Program-made: the position numbers and the translations under genes
Part shown: positions 22,966 through 34,349 of the stretch, one piece after another
How positions within the stretch are numbered: the first letter of the stretch is position 1
How the letters are laid out: each line of letters starts with the position of its first letter
The notes under the pieces: model-generated
Databases searched by the model: none
What the model saw: only the letters and a program-made list of their open reading frames with translations
What the model was told of the DNA's origin: nothing
NCBI RefSeq assembly: GCF_030247185.1
Contig: NC_080572.1
Coordinates: 125,490,405-125,554,404, forward strand
Length of the DNA: 64,000 nucleotides
Direction of reading: 5' to 3'
Source of the DNA: Malaya genurostris
Lineage: Eukaryota; Arthropoda; Insecta; Diptera; Culicidae

Positions 22966-23117
22966 AAACTATAAAAATCAAATTTCAGGTATTACATCTC
23001 TTTTGTGAAATTTGGATTTTTTCTCTTTCACAAGATTTCTATAAAACTATAAAAATCAAATTTCAGGTATTACATCTCTTTTGTGAAATTTGGATTTTTT
23101 CTCTTTCACAAGATTTC
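22966..23117. repeat. 78-bp tandem duplication of a SINE 3' tail
   Basis: AAACTATAAAAATCAAATTT through CACAAGATTTC is present at 22966-23039 and again from 23044, period 78 bases and virtually identical. The repeated block is the 3' part of SINE family 1 plus flanking bases. Confidence 0.85.
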
Positions 23118-23260
23118 GAAGCCGATTATTAGCGTACAGAATCATTGCATTGCTAGTAATACGTTTCTACAGACACTAAGAATCCTTCCAGGTCGGGGCT
23201 CGAACATACGAAAACTGGTTTGTAGGACCAGTGCTCCATGCATTGAACCGCCAACCCGGT
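23057..23260 (-). mobile_element. tRNA-derived SINE (family 1), nearly complete
   Basis: Minus strand begins ACCGGGTTGGCGGTTCAATG, has CTGGTCCTACAAACCAG and a B-box-like GTTCGAGCCCCGACC, then the body and the GAGATGTAATACCTG tail. The B box is closer to consensus than in the 8.5-kb copy. Confidence 0.75.
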
Positions 23261-23279
23261 CTAACTAATGAGCCTTAAT

Positions 23280-23600
23280 GAAAGGTCATATCGTCTCTCA
23301 ACTCATGAAACTGGAATCGGTTTAACTGTCCCTGAGAAATTGAAGCGAGTTTGTGTTGGGGGTTTTTACTATTTCTTCTGGTACTCCTGGAGCCGCAAAC
23401 TAGAAACCTACTCAAGCTCAACATTTTTCTTGATGTAGAATTTTTTACGTTTTTTCGACGTTTCCCGTTTTTTCAAGCATTGTGTTGTCTGCTTAAACTT
23501 GAGTCAAAGTCCGTAGTCCACAATGTATTCGATCACAAACAACAAAATTATATCAATACATATTTTGATCGGTTTTTCCTTCATCTTCCACCCAACTGGA
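23280..23600 (+). repeat. Dispersed repeat fragment
   Basis: Continues the family seen before the SINE (CTGAGAAATTGAAGCGAG, TACTCCTGGAGCCGCAAAC), so the SINE may have inserted into one repeat copy. Confidence 0.4.
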
Positions 23601-25480
23601 AATCAAAATCACATATCTGATACTCCTTTAAAAGGGATTCATAATAACACAGACAAAGCAGAGCGTTTTGCTCGATGACTGTGGCATATTCGTTACACTC
23701 CATAACGCCTAAACGCCCACTTTATTTCTTTTTTCCTGACCGCAGAGCTCATTGGGTTTGTGTATGCATAAAAGTGAGTTCCTTTCAAGTAGCCGGTTGG
23801 CATGGATGGTCTGCAAGAAAGCGCTATACGTGTGTGTAGAAGATGTTGAATGAGGAAGACTGCATCCTAGGGCTGTATCTTGTTTTTATTTATTCATTTT
23901 TCGCAAAACGAAAGAATCAAGTATTCTATCAAGTAAAAGCGGCGAGCTGGATCGATCTATTTCGATTTGTATGCAACTTTGCATATATTTTCAGTGTGAC
24001 AAATCATTTGTTTTGCAAGAATTGAGAGACCAATTTGACTCAACACTTATTTTTAATGAGGGAGTATGCGGTTTTTTAATTGTAACTTGGAAACTGTTAT
24101 TGGTGGGTAAAAAGTCTAAGAAGCCGTTTTCAGGAATCATTTGAGCACTCGAACCTAAAATATATAATGATCATTTATATTTTCATTTTAAACATGTCAT
24201 TGAAACCAACTTATTAACGTTAGCGAGATGCGGTTCATTTAAAAAAATAAGTAGTCACAGCTAAAGAAATTTTTAGTTATGTTCAAGTCTTTTTGCGATT
24301 ACTCAAGGGAGTATTTAGTCATTCGAGTAAGCAGAAATCTTTTAGTAATTAAACTCAGCGAAGAACTCATTGTGTGTGAGAATGCCATCGCAAGTGGAAA
24401 AAGACAACTTCTGTTATCTTCTTCTCTGACGTTCAAGCTCAAAGTAAAATTATTAAAAATTGTGGAGACCCTTTTTGCTCGCACAATACCACTTTATCAG
24501 CCTTGAACACATTATTATACATCAACTGGGCTGAAAATGTGTAAACATTGATTTGATATTACTTGATAGGTTTTAACATTTCACTGATCGTACACAGTGC
24601 ACATGTGCGGTGCGCTTTTGCATTAGACTGAACTTCTGTATGTAAGCATTTTCATCGATTAGTCTGATGAAATATGCTCTAAAAAATTTTGAAAATTGAC
24701 CAAATCATCAAAGCTAAAAACCGCTTCAAATTTGGACAAAAAAAATATCCTGAAATTATTACTACAACTAAAGTGACTAAAGCTTTTCAGAAAATGAATA
24801 ATTTACATTTTAAATAATTCGCGGACAATATATCAAGATCTTCGTGGAATATAGGAATGTAAACACTACAATATGATTTTACGATATTGATTTTGTAATG
24901 AATATAATATTGAAGAATTGAATATTTAAAAAAAATGATAAAATGGTGTTTCATATGATGTAGCTGATAATTGTAAACTAGGACAAGATAGAGAAATAAT
25001 GGAAGAAAAAGTTTGTTATTTTTTTTATTTAGGAGCAGGAAAAAGCCTGCTGAAGGCTCCTCATCGTTTATATCAACAGAGTACAATAAGCAAAGTTCTC
25101 AAAAACGTAAGAAGTAGAATGAGAGTTTAGAAATATATTTTTAATTACTTGTAGTATTTTAAAATATATTTCAGAAAATGAATTAAATGTGTTTATCTTT
25201 TTTCTGTAAATAGGATAAATAATTGCTAAAAACTGAACTTTTCTCGACAAGGTCGAAAGATGTTTGTTTGAATCTTCCAATGACTTTTCTCGGAGATGAC
25301 TGAATCCATTTCAATAAAACTGAACTGGTTTCATTGTGAAATGTTGGAAAAGGGACATAGCTGCTGCTGCACACAGCTATTGGATATAATTTGAGAATTT
25401 AGAAGCTTGTTGCACATCATAAAATCGAAATACACTACAAAACCATTACGAGATAAGTAAGAAAGGCAATACAGAAACAA
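23601..25480. other. No supported gene
   Basis: AT-rich. Near 25290-25370 a degraded dispersed-repeat stretch on the minus strand (GATTCAGTCATCTCCGAG). Confidence 0.35.
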
Positions 25481-25516
25481 CTTGTGCTACTTTGATATTC
25501 ATTGCGGTACGCCGAA

Positions 25517-25850
25517 GCTCAATTTTCTCAGAGATGGCTGAACCGATTTTACCAAACTTATGCTCGTTTGAAAGCTACTATCGGGTCATTGATCGAGTTC
25601 AAAGATCAAATGGCTGTGACTTTTGGTTCCGGAGATATGATTGTATAAGTGACGTAACCGACAAAACGCGTTGTATTTTTACGCGCTCAATTTTCTCAGA
25701 GATGGCTGAACCAATTTTAACAAACTTGGGCTTGTTTGATAGCTACTGTCAGGCCATTGATCAAGTTAAAAGATCAAATGGCTGTGACTTTTCGTTCCAG
25801 AGATATGATGGTATGAGTGACGTAACCGACAAAACACGTTGATTTTTACC
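25517..25850 (+). repeat. 168-bp tandem duplication within the dispersed repeat
   Basis: Two consecutive copies start at 25517 and 25685 with GCTCAATTTTCTCAGAGATG. Both contain GATCAAATGGCTGTGACTTT and GACGTAACCGACAAAACRCG. Because 168 is a multiple of three, the duplication yields a 116-codon open frame with two similar halves; this is a by-product and not a gene. Confidence 0.85.
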
Positions 25851-25859
25851 GCTCTTATA

Positions 25860-26690
25860 CATATAAGAGTGCAAAATTTTGGGATCACCTCGAATTTCGT
25901 AAAGCGCTAGTGCTCAAAAGTATAAGCACCTCGAAAAATGTCCTCATGCAAAATTTGAGCTGAATCGGACATGCGTAAGGGGCAGTGTTGCTAAGCTCTT
26001 TCAAATTGCACACATTCTGTTCTCTCATGTGCCACCTAAACATCAAAGACTCTCCTGTGAGCGTGCTCCACACACATAATTGCTCTACGGCATTCTTAAC
26101 TGGTGTTCAGGAGTGCGATCGCATTGAACTACAACCCTGGCATCGTCATCGAGTACAGTCCACTACCTATACAACCAATACAACAAACTTGATTTTTATC
26201 GGCATGAGCGTAAACCGAATACTAATCGGACCTGTGATAGTACGCCACGATCGACGGAGATATGGCTGTGATCAACGATCATCAACGAAGAGAGAAATAG
26301 CGGAAAACATCGCACAAGAAAGCCGACTACTGCATCGATCGGCGATCGGAGGTATATTTCAGTGGCAGTCCATCAGCAAGGGAAGACAGTTCAATAAATT
26401 TTAATTATGTGTTAGCTTAAGTCCAAATAAAATTACTAGTAGTATAAGCCAAATAAATTTGCATGTCAGTTCATTAGTTAAGTGCAAAATAAACTGTGTT
26501 GTGATTTATCTACAATCAACGAGTTTTATCCATGATGTTCTGATGTCCAATAACCAAAATGTACGAGGCTGACTAGGCAGTAACGGCGTACATCACTACA
26601 CGTCAGCGCAAGTCTACAAGGTGGGTTACGATCGTTTCGGTGTTGGCCAGGACCAAGGAGCCAACAACTGGTTAGTGACGATCAAACATT
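25860..26690. other. Unassigned, possible LTR-element debris
   Basis: Less AT-rich than its surroundings, with several AATAAA-type words at 26395-26495 and a stretch resembling a 5' leader after 26520. No paired LTR or primer-binding site could be shown. Confidence 0.25.
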
Positions 26691-26834
26691 ATCCACCTCA
26701 GTCATGCTCCTTTTGGCCCTCACACTCTCACTCATGTACAGACAAGCATGCACACTCCTACTGCACCCATTGCTCTTCCACTCTCGCACTCTTGCTGTTG
26801 CTTACTCTTTTATTATTACACACATGAAAACTCC

Positions 26835-26888
26835 TACTCGCTCTTTCGCTCCCACTCGCTCTTTCGCTCCCACTCGCTCTTTCGCTCC
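26835..26888. repeat. 18-bp minisatellite, three units
   Basis: The unit CACTCGCTCTTTCGCTCC occurs three times in a row (first unit with one change). It sits in a longer tract rich in CACTC words (26715-26890), with complementary GAGTG words at 27490-27720. Confidence 0.85.
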
Positions 26889-26949
26889 CACACGAACTGC
26901 GTTGAGGTTCCATAGGTTATCGTTATTATAACGACAATAATAAAAATCT

Positions 26950-29635
26950 AATCACAAAGCATGTTTCATGCAGCAGTTTCAACCATTTACCGCTATTTAC
27001 TTGAATTTCGTACAGAGAATTAACAGGAGTACAGGACTAGAGCGAACACAAACAATCGTTCAAACCAGCACCTCACCGGAGGGCTGTTTCAAGCCCTGAA
27101 CTCCTGTTTCTTCTATAAATCAAATTCATACTAAATAGCGTTTAATTGGATTTAATACAAATAAACCATGAGAGTAAAACAATTCGGGAATTAAAACGAA
27201 GTGTTTTTCTCGATAACCAATATTCAGAATGATACTGTATTTGCATTGCATGCTGATATTGAGTATTGGATTTTCGACATGTGAAAATTATCTGCTAGTG
27301 AAAATCGTATCCGTCATTTTTATTTCTTCGAGGAGCTGTGAAATACATCAGCAGCGTTAATCAGCTAATACTGTACGTACAAACAATAACTGGGGTCAAG
27401 TTGTAGGACACTTCAGCGACTATCATGGTGCTCGCATAAGCTTCGATTTGCCAAAAAACTACCGTGCGCCTACTTTGCCAGTACACTGGAAGAGTGCTCA
27501 CACTCCATGTGTGTAGATGTGGACTTACTCTTGGAGTGATTCCTAACATAATGTGAAAGATTGTGGGCTGACTCGCAGCAGTATCCCACTCGCAGTAAGT
27601 GTTTACTCCTGCTGACGCTCACTCATCGCACCCAAAAGAAAACACCACTCGTATTCAAAATGTACCTTGTTGTGAGTCACTCATAAGCGTACACGAAAGA
27701 GTGCGAGTAAGACAGAATACGTCTCGCCATCGCTTGAAAATGTGCTGCGTGCAATGGACTCTCGCTCTATTAGAAACACTGGTAAGGAGTGTTGCCCGGC
27801 GATTAAGGTTTGAAAATTTTCGATCTTGAAAAAGTCCCAAAAGTCGATTCTTTCAAAAATTTTTTTTTCGATTTCAAAAGAGTGCTTTGAGTGATTCTTC
27901 AAGATATATGAAAATTCCACTAAGTGGAATAAGAAGGGTTATTTTAGATTAGCATCACTCTTCTCATACAAATAGGCAACGCAAATGTTAGCACTAGTTT
28001 GGAAAAATGATGCTGACTGTGTGACATAAACACTGAAGCGTGCTGAATCAATTGGTGTCAAAATCAGTATCCGAAATTATTTAATAAAAGTATGAAATAT
28101 ATTTTCATGAGACTGTTATGAAAGAAGAGAAAGGCATTATCACACCACTAGGTGGATTAAGAAGGGTTTTTTAATTAATGGTACTGATCATACATTTTAA
28201 GTGTATTTTCAATAACAATGATTGGTGCTGATACATGCTGACTACAACGAATGAACAATCAAAACTAGGACGAAAATACAAGGCGGTTCAGGCAAAAATA
28301 CATGTTGTCTGTTTAGAACTTACACTCCCAATCGGCATTGATCTAGGTTAGATAAGATTTAGGGGTAGATGGGGTAAAACATACCCCCTAAGGAAATGTT
28401 GCTATATCTTAACTATAGAGATTAACACGGAAGAGTTTCATGCATGACTTCCGTAATCATTATTTCTCTAAATTACGTTCAATATTATTATATTGAAATA
28501 GATGCGGGGCATGACGCCTGTTCGTGGAAAACATGAAAATTATACAATTTAAATTACGCGAAGTGCTATTATCTGAACATAGAGGCAGGATGATCTCAAA
28601 CAACAGGTAAACATACATCAAAACAACGGATTAAAGCTCATGACATCCACGGGGCAATATGCACCATCATACCATCTTCTTCTTCTTTTTAAAAGAAAGC
28701 TTTAGAATTTTCGTTGACGAAATATTTACCAGGTGGAAGATTGTTCGCTATTATTCATTAAATTGATAACTTATGGTTAATTTTTGTAAGCGACTACTTG
28801 AGCATTTTGCCTCACACAATTCGGGCCATTTTGTCCCCAAAAATATGAGACGATAAATTTGACGATTTTTCTATAAAATTGCAAATACATCGTCTGTATT
28901 AGAACTAATTTTAGAAACCCGAATGATTGGCAAAGAAGTTCACTGGTTACATAATTAAAATCGTCTTCCTCACCCTAGAAAATTACTATGGAATGAACAT
29001 AAAAAATTACTTATAACAGAGACATAATTGGTTTTTTATAATTTTTCAGATATGCTTGAACCATCGCTACCAAAGTTTCATAGTAATCTGTTGTTATGGC
29101 GGACTTTCAGATTCATTAAAATTTTAGTGAAAAAAATTAATAACTTTTGAGAAAAGTAAAAGGTGCATTATGCCTCGGGGGTGAAATTATGAATAATTTG
29201 GTAAATTCGTTACGTTCGGTAATCAGTTCTATAATTGAATTGACTACTGAGTGAGAAAATTTCACTTGAACTGTTCAACAACTACTGAAAAGTTCTGTAG
29301 ATAAAATGGTATTAGTAAACGATTGATTCGGTTTATCTCTTTTTTTTGGTTAAAATTGTGTATTTAATAGGTTTTTCGGATTTAACAAATCAACATAAAT
29401 TTTCATTTTAGATTTGTGTTTATCTTATACAATCTGCCGATTCCACCAAAAATTCAACTGAACGATGAATTTTTTTTAATGCCCACTACACTCCCCCACA
29501 CCAAAGAGCTTCAATTTGTGAAGCACCCTGTTATTGGACGCAAACTAGTCTCAGCTCAAAAAAAAAAAAATAATCTGGCAAAATACTACTAAAAGAAAGT
29601 CTTACGTTACGCTGAGATGTTTGTATTTTCATGAT
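26950..29635. other. No supported gene; two solo repeat-end motifs
   Basis: CCACTAAGTGGAATAAGAAG (27917) and CCACTAGGTGGATTAAGAAG (28145) match the inner ends of the large inverted repeat at 51.9/54.5 kb. The 28360-28400 stretch (GGGGTAGATGGGGTAAAAC) may be one end of another MITE. Confidence 0.4.
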
Positions 29636-29639
29636 GTTC

Positions 29640-30665
29640 CATTAAACTTTATTAATAAATATTGCGGAATCCCAGTGGAATTGATTTCCTTTTAAGGAAT
29701 CCACAATGATACAGGCTAACTAAAAAAAAATTATATAAGAATGAATTACTGTTGACAGTTTGTAAAACAAGGAATAAATTAAGGAACTACATTAATTAAA
29801 TATCTCGTTCAGTCTATGCTTAAAATGATACTTCAGTCAAGCCCCGAATAAGGCACGGCTGGATGTTCTTTGAATGTCACGTGGAAGTGCGTTATATTTT
29901 ATTGGACCAACAAAAAAAATCCTTCTTTGACCAATGTTTGTGACTGCTCGAACGCGAAGCAGGTTTTTACTACGACGTGTAGTTCGAGAGTGAGTTAAAG
30001 TTGGAAACTGTAGATTATGGTGAGTTGAGGTGTTGTGTAGGATATCATGAACGAACAGTAATGTTTGAACATCACATAAGTATGCTAGAGGTAAGATGTT
30101 ATGGGTATTATCGGAGTATAACAATAAGCTTGAAAACAGTAGGGGTTTATTGAAGATGATTTTTAAACACCTGTTTTGTAGAGTTTGAATTTTTTTCAGA
30201 TGAGAGCTAGCGGCGCGACCCCATACCGATACCAAATAAATGAGCTGTGAATGGATGTAAGCAAAATAAAAGTTTAGAAGTGCACGCTTAGGACCATATG
30301 ACTTGACCCTCCACAAAATACCGCAGTAGGATGTCACATGTTTTTCAATAGATTTAATATGGTGAATCCAGGTTAACGTGGGGTCAAAATATACACCCAA
30401 ATATTTGAAACAGTCCACTTTTTCAATAATATAATGTCCCAATTTAGGATGACGATGGATTGGTTATTTTCCTCATGGACCGGAAAATCATATATTTAGT
30501 TTTTATAAGATTTAAGGATAATAAATTTGCACTAAAATATAGATCTAAAATACTTAAATCGCTCTCCATTGAGTTTATATGTTAGCATTGATGTCATTGT
30601 TAGGATAAAATAGAGCTGTGTCGTCGCCAAATAACTTCGACCACAGGTGAACATAGTGATATGAA
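29640..30665 (-). mobile_element. Non-LTR retrotransposon 3' part (CR1/L2-like), minus strand
   Basis: Carries the end of an RT and a 3' UTR that ends near 29640 in TTAATAAAGTTTAATGG. The 5' side is lost beyond about 30665. Structure is that of a 5'-truncated LINE without RNase H. Confidence 0.7.
29837..30655 (-). pseudogene. RT C-terminal half, with mutated catalytic box
   Basis: The 5' part (about 30655-30445) reads LFGDDTALFYPNNDINANI and MESDLSILDLYFSANLLSLN after allowing frameshifts. GDD takes the place of the usual ADD of the catalytic (Y/F)ADD box. The open part from 30442 to 29837 has CFKYLGVYFDPTLTWIHHIK, VWGRAASSHLKKIQTLQNRC and a KPLLF-type end. No complete RT core remains, so it is dead. 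Sequence style differs from the three other LINE RT remnants in the window. Confidence 0.75.
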
Positions 30666-31295
30666 ATTATCCTTTGACTATACACACTGAGGTCTTTTTA
30701 CGCAGAGGATACGTACCGCAAAAAAACACTCAAAAAATCGCATAGCGTAACTTCGAAGATATGCGAAAAAAAAACACTTAACTTCAAAAATCCGTAAGTT
30801 TTCGCCAAAAAATGACCGAACAGTGAAACCAAATCTTAGTGTGTAAGTTTGGTCCTGTTAGTAGTTAAAACAACACAAATTTTTGAAATAATATCGAAGC
30901 AGAATATAGCATTTTATGATGATTTGCAGATTACCGATGATGTAATTATACAATGTAGCACAACAAAAATGAATTATTTTCATGTGAAAGTTTTCGAAAG
31001 CTATGAACATTTGCATCTTTAAGAACCAACACCACAGATCTGCAAGATACCCAGAATAATGAGCGCCTTATTATCCGCCTTTATTAAAATGAGTATCGAG
31101 AAAGCGTAAACAAGTGCAACTTGAAACTTCTATCATATCCAACAAACCTCATTACAAAAGGAATCAGAAATTAAGCTAGTAGATAGTTTGGTTGATGTTG
31201 GATAGACATATTAAAAGATACTCGACTTTTACGGTTCAAGATTTTTTACGCTAACCGAAAAAATGAATAAATTTTGATTGATTGAGGAAACGTAC
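30666..31295. other. No supported gene
   Basis: AT-rich, no motif or splice pattern recognised. If 31296-31440 is an exon, this would be intron 3' of it. Confidence 0.35.
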
Positions 31296-31440
31296 CATAA
31301 ACCAGATGATTGATTGTTTCACAGAATTTTTGTTGCCATGCTTCTATCGCTTCTTCGAACGGTTTAAAAATGTGCTTGCTGTTGATGCGGCGAAGTGCAG
31401 CTGCTCTTGATGACATATTTTCCCTTTCCGCTTTTGTTTG
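31296..31440 (-). CDS. Candidate internal exon of an unidentified gene
   Basis: On the minus strand a good acceptor (TTACTATCTTGCAG) precedes 145 bases that are open in one frame, followed by a donor TTATG|GTACGT. Translation is 48 codons plus one base: QTKAERENMSSRAAALRRIN, then SKHIFKPFEEAIEAWQQKFC and ETINHLVY. Composition is that of a soluble, helical, charged protein and the codons are balanced, unlike the AT-rich shadows around it. It would start in phase 0 and end in phase 1. I do not recognise the family and found no neighbouring exon. Of the four candidates this is the best supported. Confidence 0.5.
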
Positions 31441-32888
31441 CTGCAAGATAGTAAATTATAGTCCTTACTGAGAATATCTGAAGTACAAAAAACTTTTTTC
31501 CACATTAAATCCTCTCTTTGCACATTAGGTTGACATGTTCGTCATGTTTTAGCTGGTTCTACAATGAATTCATAATGTTCGGAATGAGATCCTAGATGGA
31601 GATTTATCCATAAAAATTTGCATAATACTGCAAAGTGGCTAACATCGACTGCAACCAATTTCCATATCATTTAGCAACTTCAAGGACGATAAGTATGCTA
31701 TCAAAGCTGTATCTTCATTAATTTCGAAGCTGACCTCTATAATTTACATTCTCCGACTGATCCGTTTCTATTGGGATTCCAAACTTATCGTTTACACTTG
31801 CGTCAACAAAGCCACCCACATGCTCTCGATGAATTTATTCGATGGTAATAAAAAAACATCAAACTAAAGCTAAGGAATGTGCAAAAGATTGAACATCAAT
31901 TCTAGTCGACACCGGAGATTTGTATTGAAATGTTTTATTCAACATCAGCGATTCACTTCGAACTGGCCACCAAATAGTCCTTCGAGACTTATCGAAATAC
32001 TCACCCTGAAACAGCTGCCAAATAGATAGTCTCCCACAAACTGCTTAACGTGCTATTTTCTTGCCATATTTTCGATAGGATATAAATTTTATGTGGAAGG
32101 AGAGGAAAACTCTTAGGAGTTCCGAATGTTTTGTAGCAAGGAAAAGATTTCGAACCGAAGAGACACCATTCACGCTCAAACCACCCAGTGTAGGAGACAA
32201 GGAACAGCCGTCAAGAAGTCAAGAAATGACCAGCATTATTCTCTGCAGAAGTAATAATACTGGAAGACCACAGATAGGCGGCTTTTTAATTTCCAACTCA
32301 ATGGAGCCATAATGGATGGCGAAATGTGGCAGTCGACTAGTGTCAACTGCAGTCCAGTGCTGGAAATTGTACAACAACAGCGAATACGAGAAATCGACAA
32401 GAGGACAGCTGTGCGACAGTTTCAGTCCTGTTGAATGCGCCTGTATGTACGGATCCCAAATGTGTCGACTCTGTGTTGTGTTGCATTTGGAACGGAAACG
32501 GGAAATTTCATTGGTTTACAGCTGAGTACAGCTCGGTTTGGCGCACCGCTGCCACTTGGTGTTGCGATTGGCATTTTGCAACAGATTGCAAATCGGATGC
32601 ATGTTGTATCTTGTTTCAGCTGTCTAATTGCGGTCAATAGTTTTGTAAAAATATGTGATATCATGGCATTTGTATATTTGATTGTATTTCTCAACGGATA
32701 AAAATAATAAGGAAATGTCCTTGACACGATTGTAAAACAATTTTACTCATTCTCAACTCATGTGGTAATCTAGAATTCGATTGTTTTCCGGAAATATGTT
32801 TATAGAAAACAAAATTATGATTTTCTACGCTACAGCCAAAGATCACTAGTTTATTTTTAGATCTTCAAACTAATAACTCACCTGGAGA
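31441..32888. other. No gene assigned; moderately GC stretch 32090-32640
   Basis: The 32.1-32.6 kb part is less AT-rich and carries overlapping open frames on both strands, but none shows splice borders or motifs. Confidence 0.3.
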
Positions 32889-33172
32889 CAGTAACGTACC
32901 CAAAGGGGGGCACAAGGGGCACTGGCCCCTCCCGAAATCAGAATAATAATGAATAATAATGAATTATGCGAAGCAAACTAAATGAAATGGAGGTTAAATC
33001 CAGGGCACAATAAGCGACAATACATAAAAGGCATACACTGAATCCCGCATATACTTATTTAAGACTAAAAAGACGAACGCAAGTGCACTTCGAGTACATG
33101 TTTGGACAATCCTCAATAACACAATTTTTATCTTTGGGCCCATCCCGAAACGAAATCCTGGGTACGGGCCTG
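32889..33172 (-). mobile_element. 284-bp hAT MITE
   Basis: Ends CAGTAACGTACCCAAAGG and, complemented, CAGGCCCGTACCCAGGAT. Flanks CCTGGAGA (32881-32888) and CCTGGAAA (33173-33180) are an 8-bp target duplication with one change. The ends identify the larger filled element at 5110-7284 as the same family. Confidence 0.8.
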
Positions 33173-33528
33173 CCTGGAAAGTGTGATCAGTTAAACTTTT
33201 TTAATCATCTTGATTATAAAAATGTGAAACTATAAATCAAAGATTTAGTTACTAAGCCTTTGTATCCAAAACACTGTCCAAGGCTTTTTACAAGTTGAGA
33301 AGAGCAACTCTGGTAGATAATTGTTTGTTTTTATCGTACTAGTTACTCTAACCAGTTGATGAATTCCAAACTGATTTGGTGTAAAAATGAATTCCCATTG
33401 ACGTGATATGTCATTTTTACTAAGATAACATTTCAAAACAGTTTAACGAATTATGAAAGTAAATTTTACCGCTTGATCCAATGCATACAGTGTTTCTCTT
33501 AGTTATTTTTGAACAGGTGTGAGAATAG

Positions 33529-34174
33529 CAGAGATGTCTATCTCCTCTGTGTGACGAAGAGCAAGCAAAATTTCTCCCCTCGCACTGACAACTTCAACGA
33601 GAGCTCTTGTCTTTCACATTTATACACCACTGTTGTGTAAAGTGTGCACGCATCATGAGTGCGTTTGTTTATTTCCTTTTACCTCTTCCACTGAATCGCA
33701 CCAAAGTGCTAGAGCATTAGCTAATAAATTCTCTGAGGTGGATGCAGATACTTTCACAGAGGTGTACACGCCGGTGAGCACTCTGCTGTATGGTTTTCGT
33801 AGATGAAGCGTGGACATGCAAAATCAGCATAATAAAACAATTTATCGTAAAATTTTCGGTTTTCCTTGCAAATTTTTCATAGCAAGACCAGATCTACTCT
33901 CTATTAATTGAAGTTCACAGAAGTGTTCGCTCACCATCACGCGCCAGTGGTCACTTGGGTGTATTTAGACGAGAGCGCGTGTGAGCGATTTATGCGAAGA
34001 GAATGTGTTTCACTCGCGCCAGCTGCTTTAACCACAAGCACACACTCAAATGCTGTCTATTCGACACTGAGAAGAAGTGCGCTTTCCTCTTTGTGCGGTG
34101 CTTCGTTTTTTTCATCCTCGGTGTAGCAAAAATCTGACTCTAGCGTGTATCACTCTGGTGAAATGCCATCTCTG
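33529..34174 (-). mobile_element. 646-bp hAT MITE, copy B
   Basis: Reverse complement of 18473-19118 with the same length and few differences over the whole element. The flanks GAGAATAG (33521-33528) and AAGAATAG (34175-34182) match in 7 of 8 bases. High similarity suggests both copies moved fairly recently from one source. Confidence 0.9.
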
Positions 34175-34349
34175 AAGAATAGGTTTTACCTCAGTATGTA
34201 GTTCCGATCCACGGTCGCTCTTCGCCAGCTACTCAACGCACGGATACTTCGTAAATTGCCCGTAAATCTTGGAATCAACGTGTCAATCCGTGATAATTTT
34301 CGGTGTATTTTGGAGCGAACACCGTGGTTTAATGGAAGAGGGGTGCTTA

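Noticed and set aside
25492..25842. 116-codon open frame with two similar halves
   Set aside because: Produced by a 168-bp tandem duplication in a dispersed non-coding repeat.
25985..26620. Solo LTR
   Set aside because: AATAAA-like words and a leader-like stretch are suggestive, but no TG...CA borders with target duplication or primer-binding site could be shown.
28360..29190. MITE with GGGGTAGATGGGG ends
   Set aside because: A matching inverted end with a target duplication was not found.
33908..34126. 72-codon open frame
   Set aside because: Lies inside the 646-bp hAT MITE and is not meaningful in the other copy.
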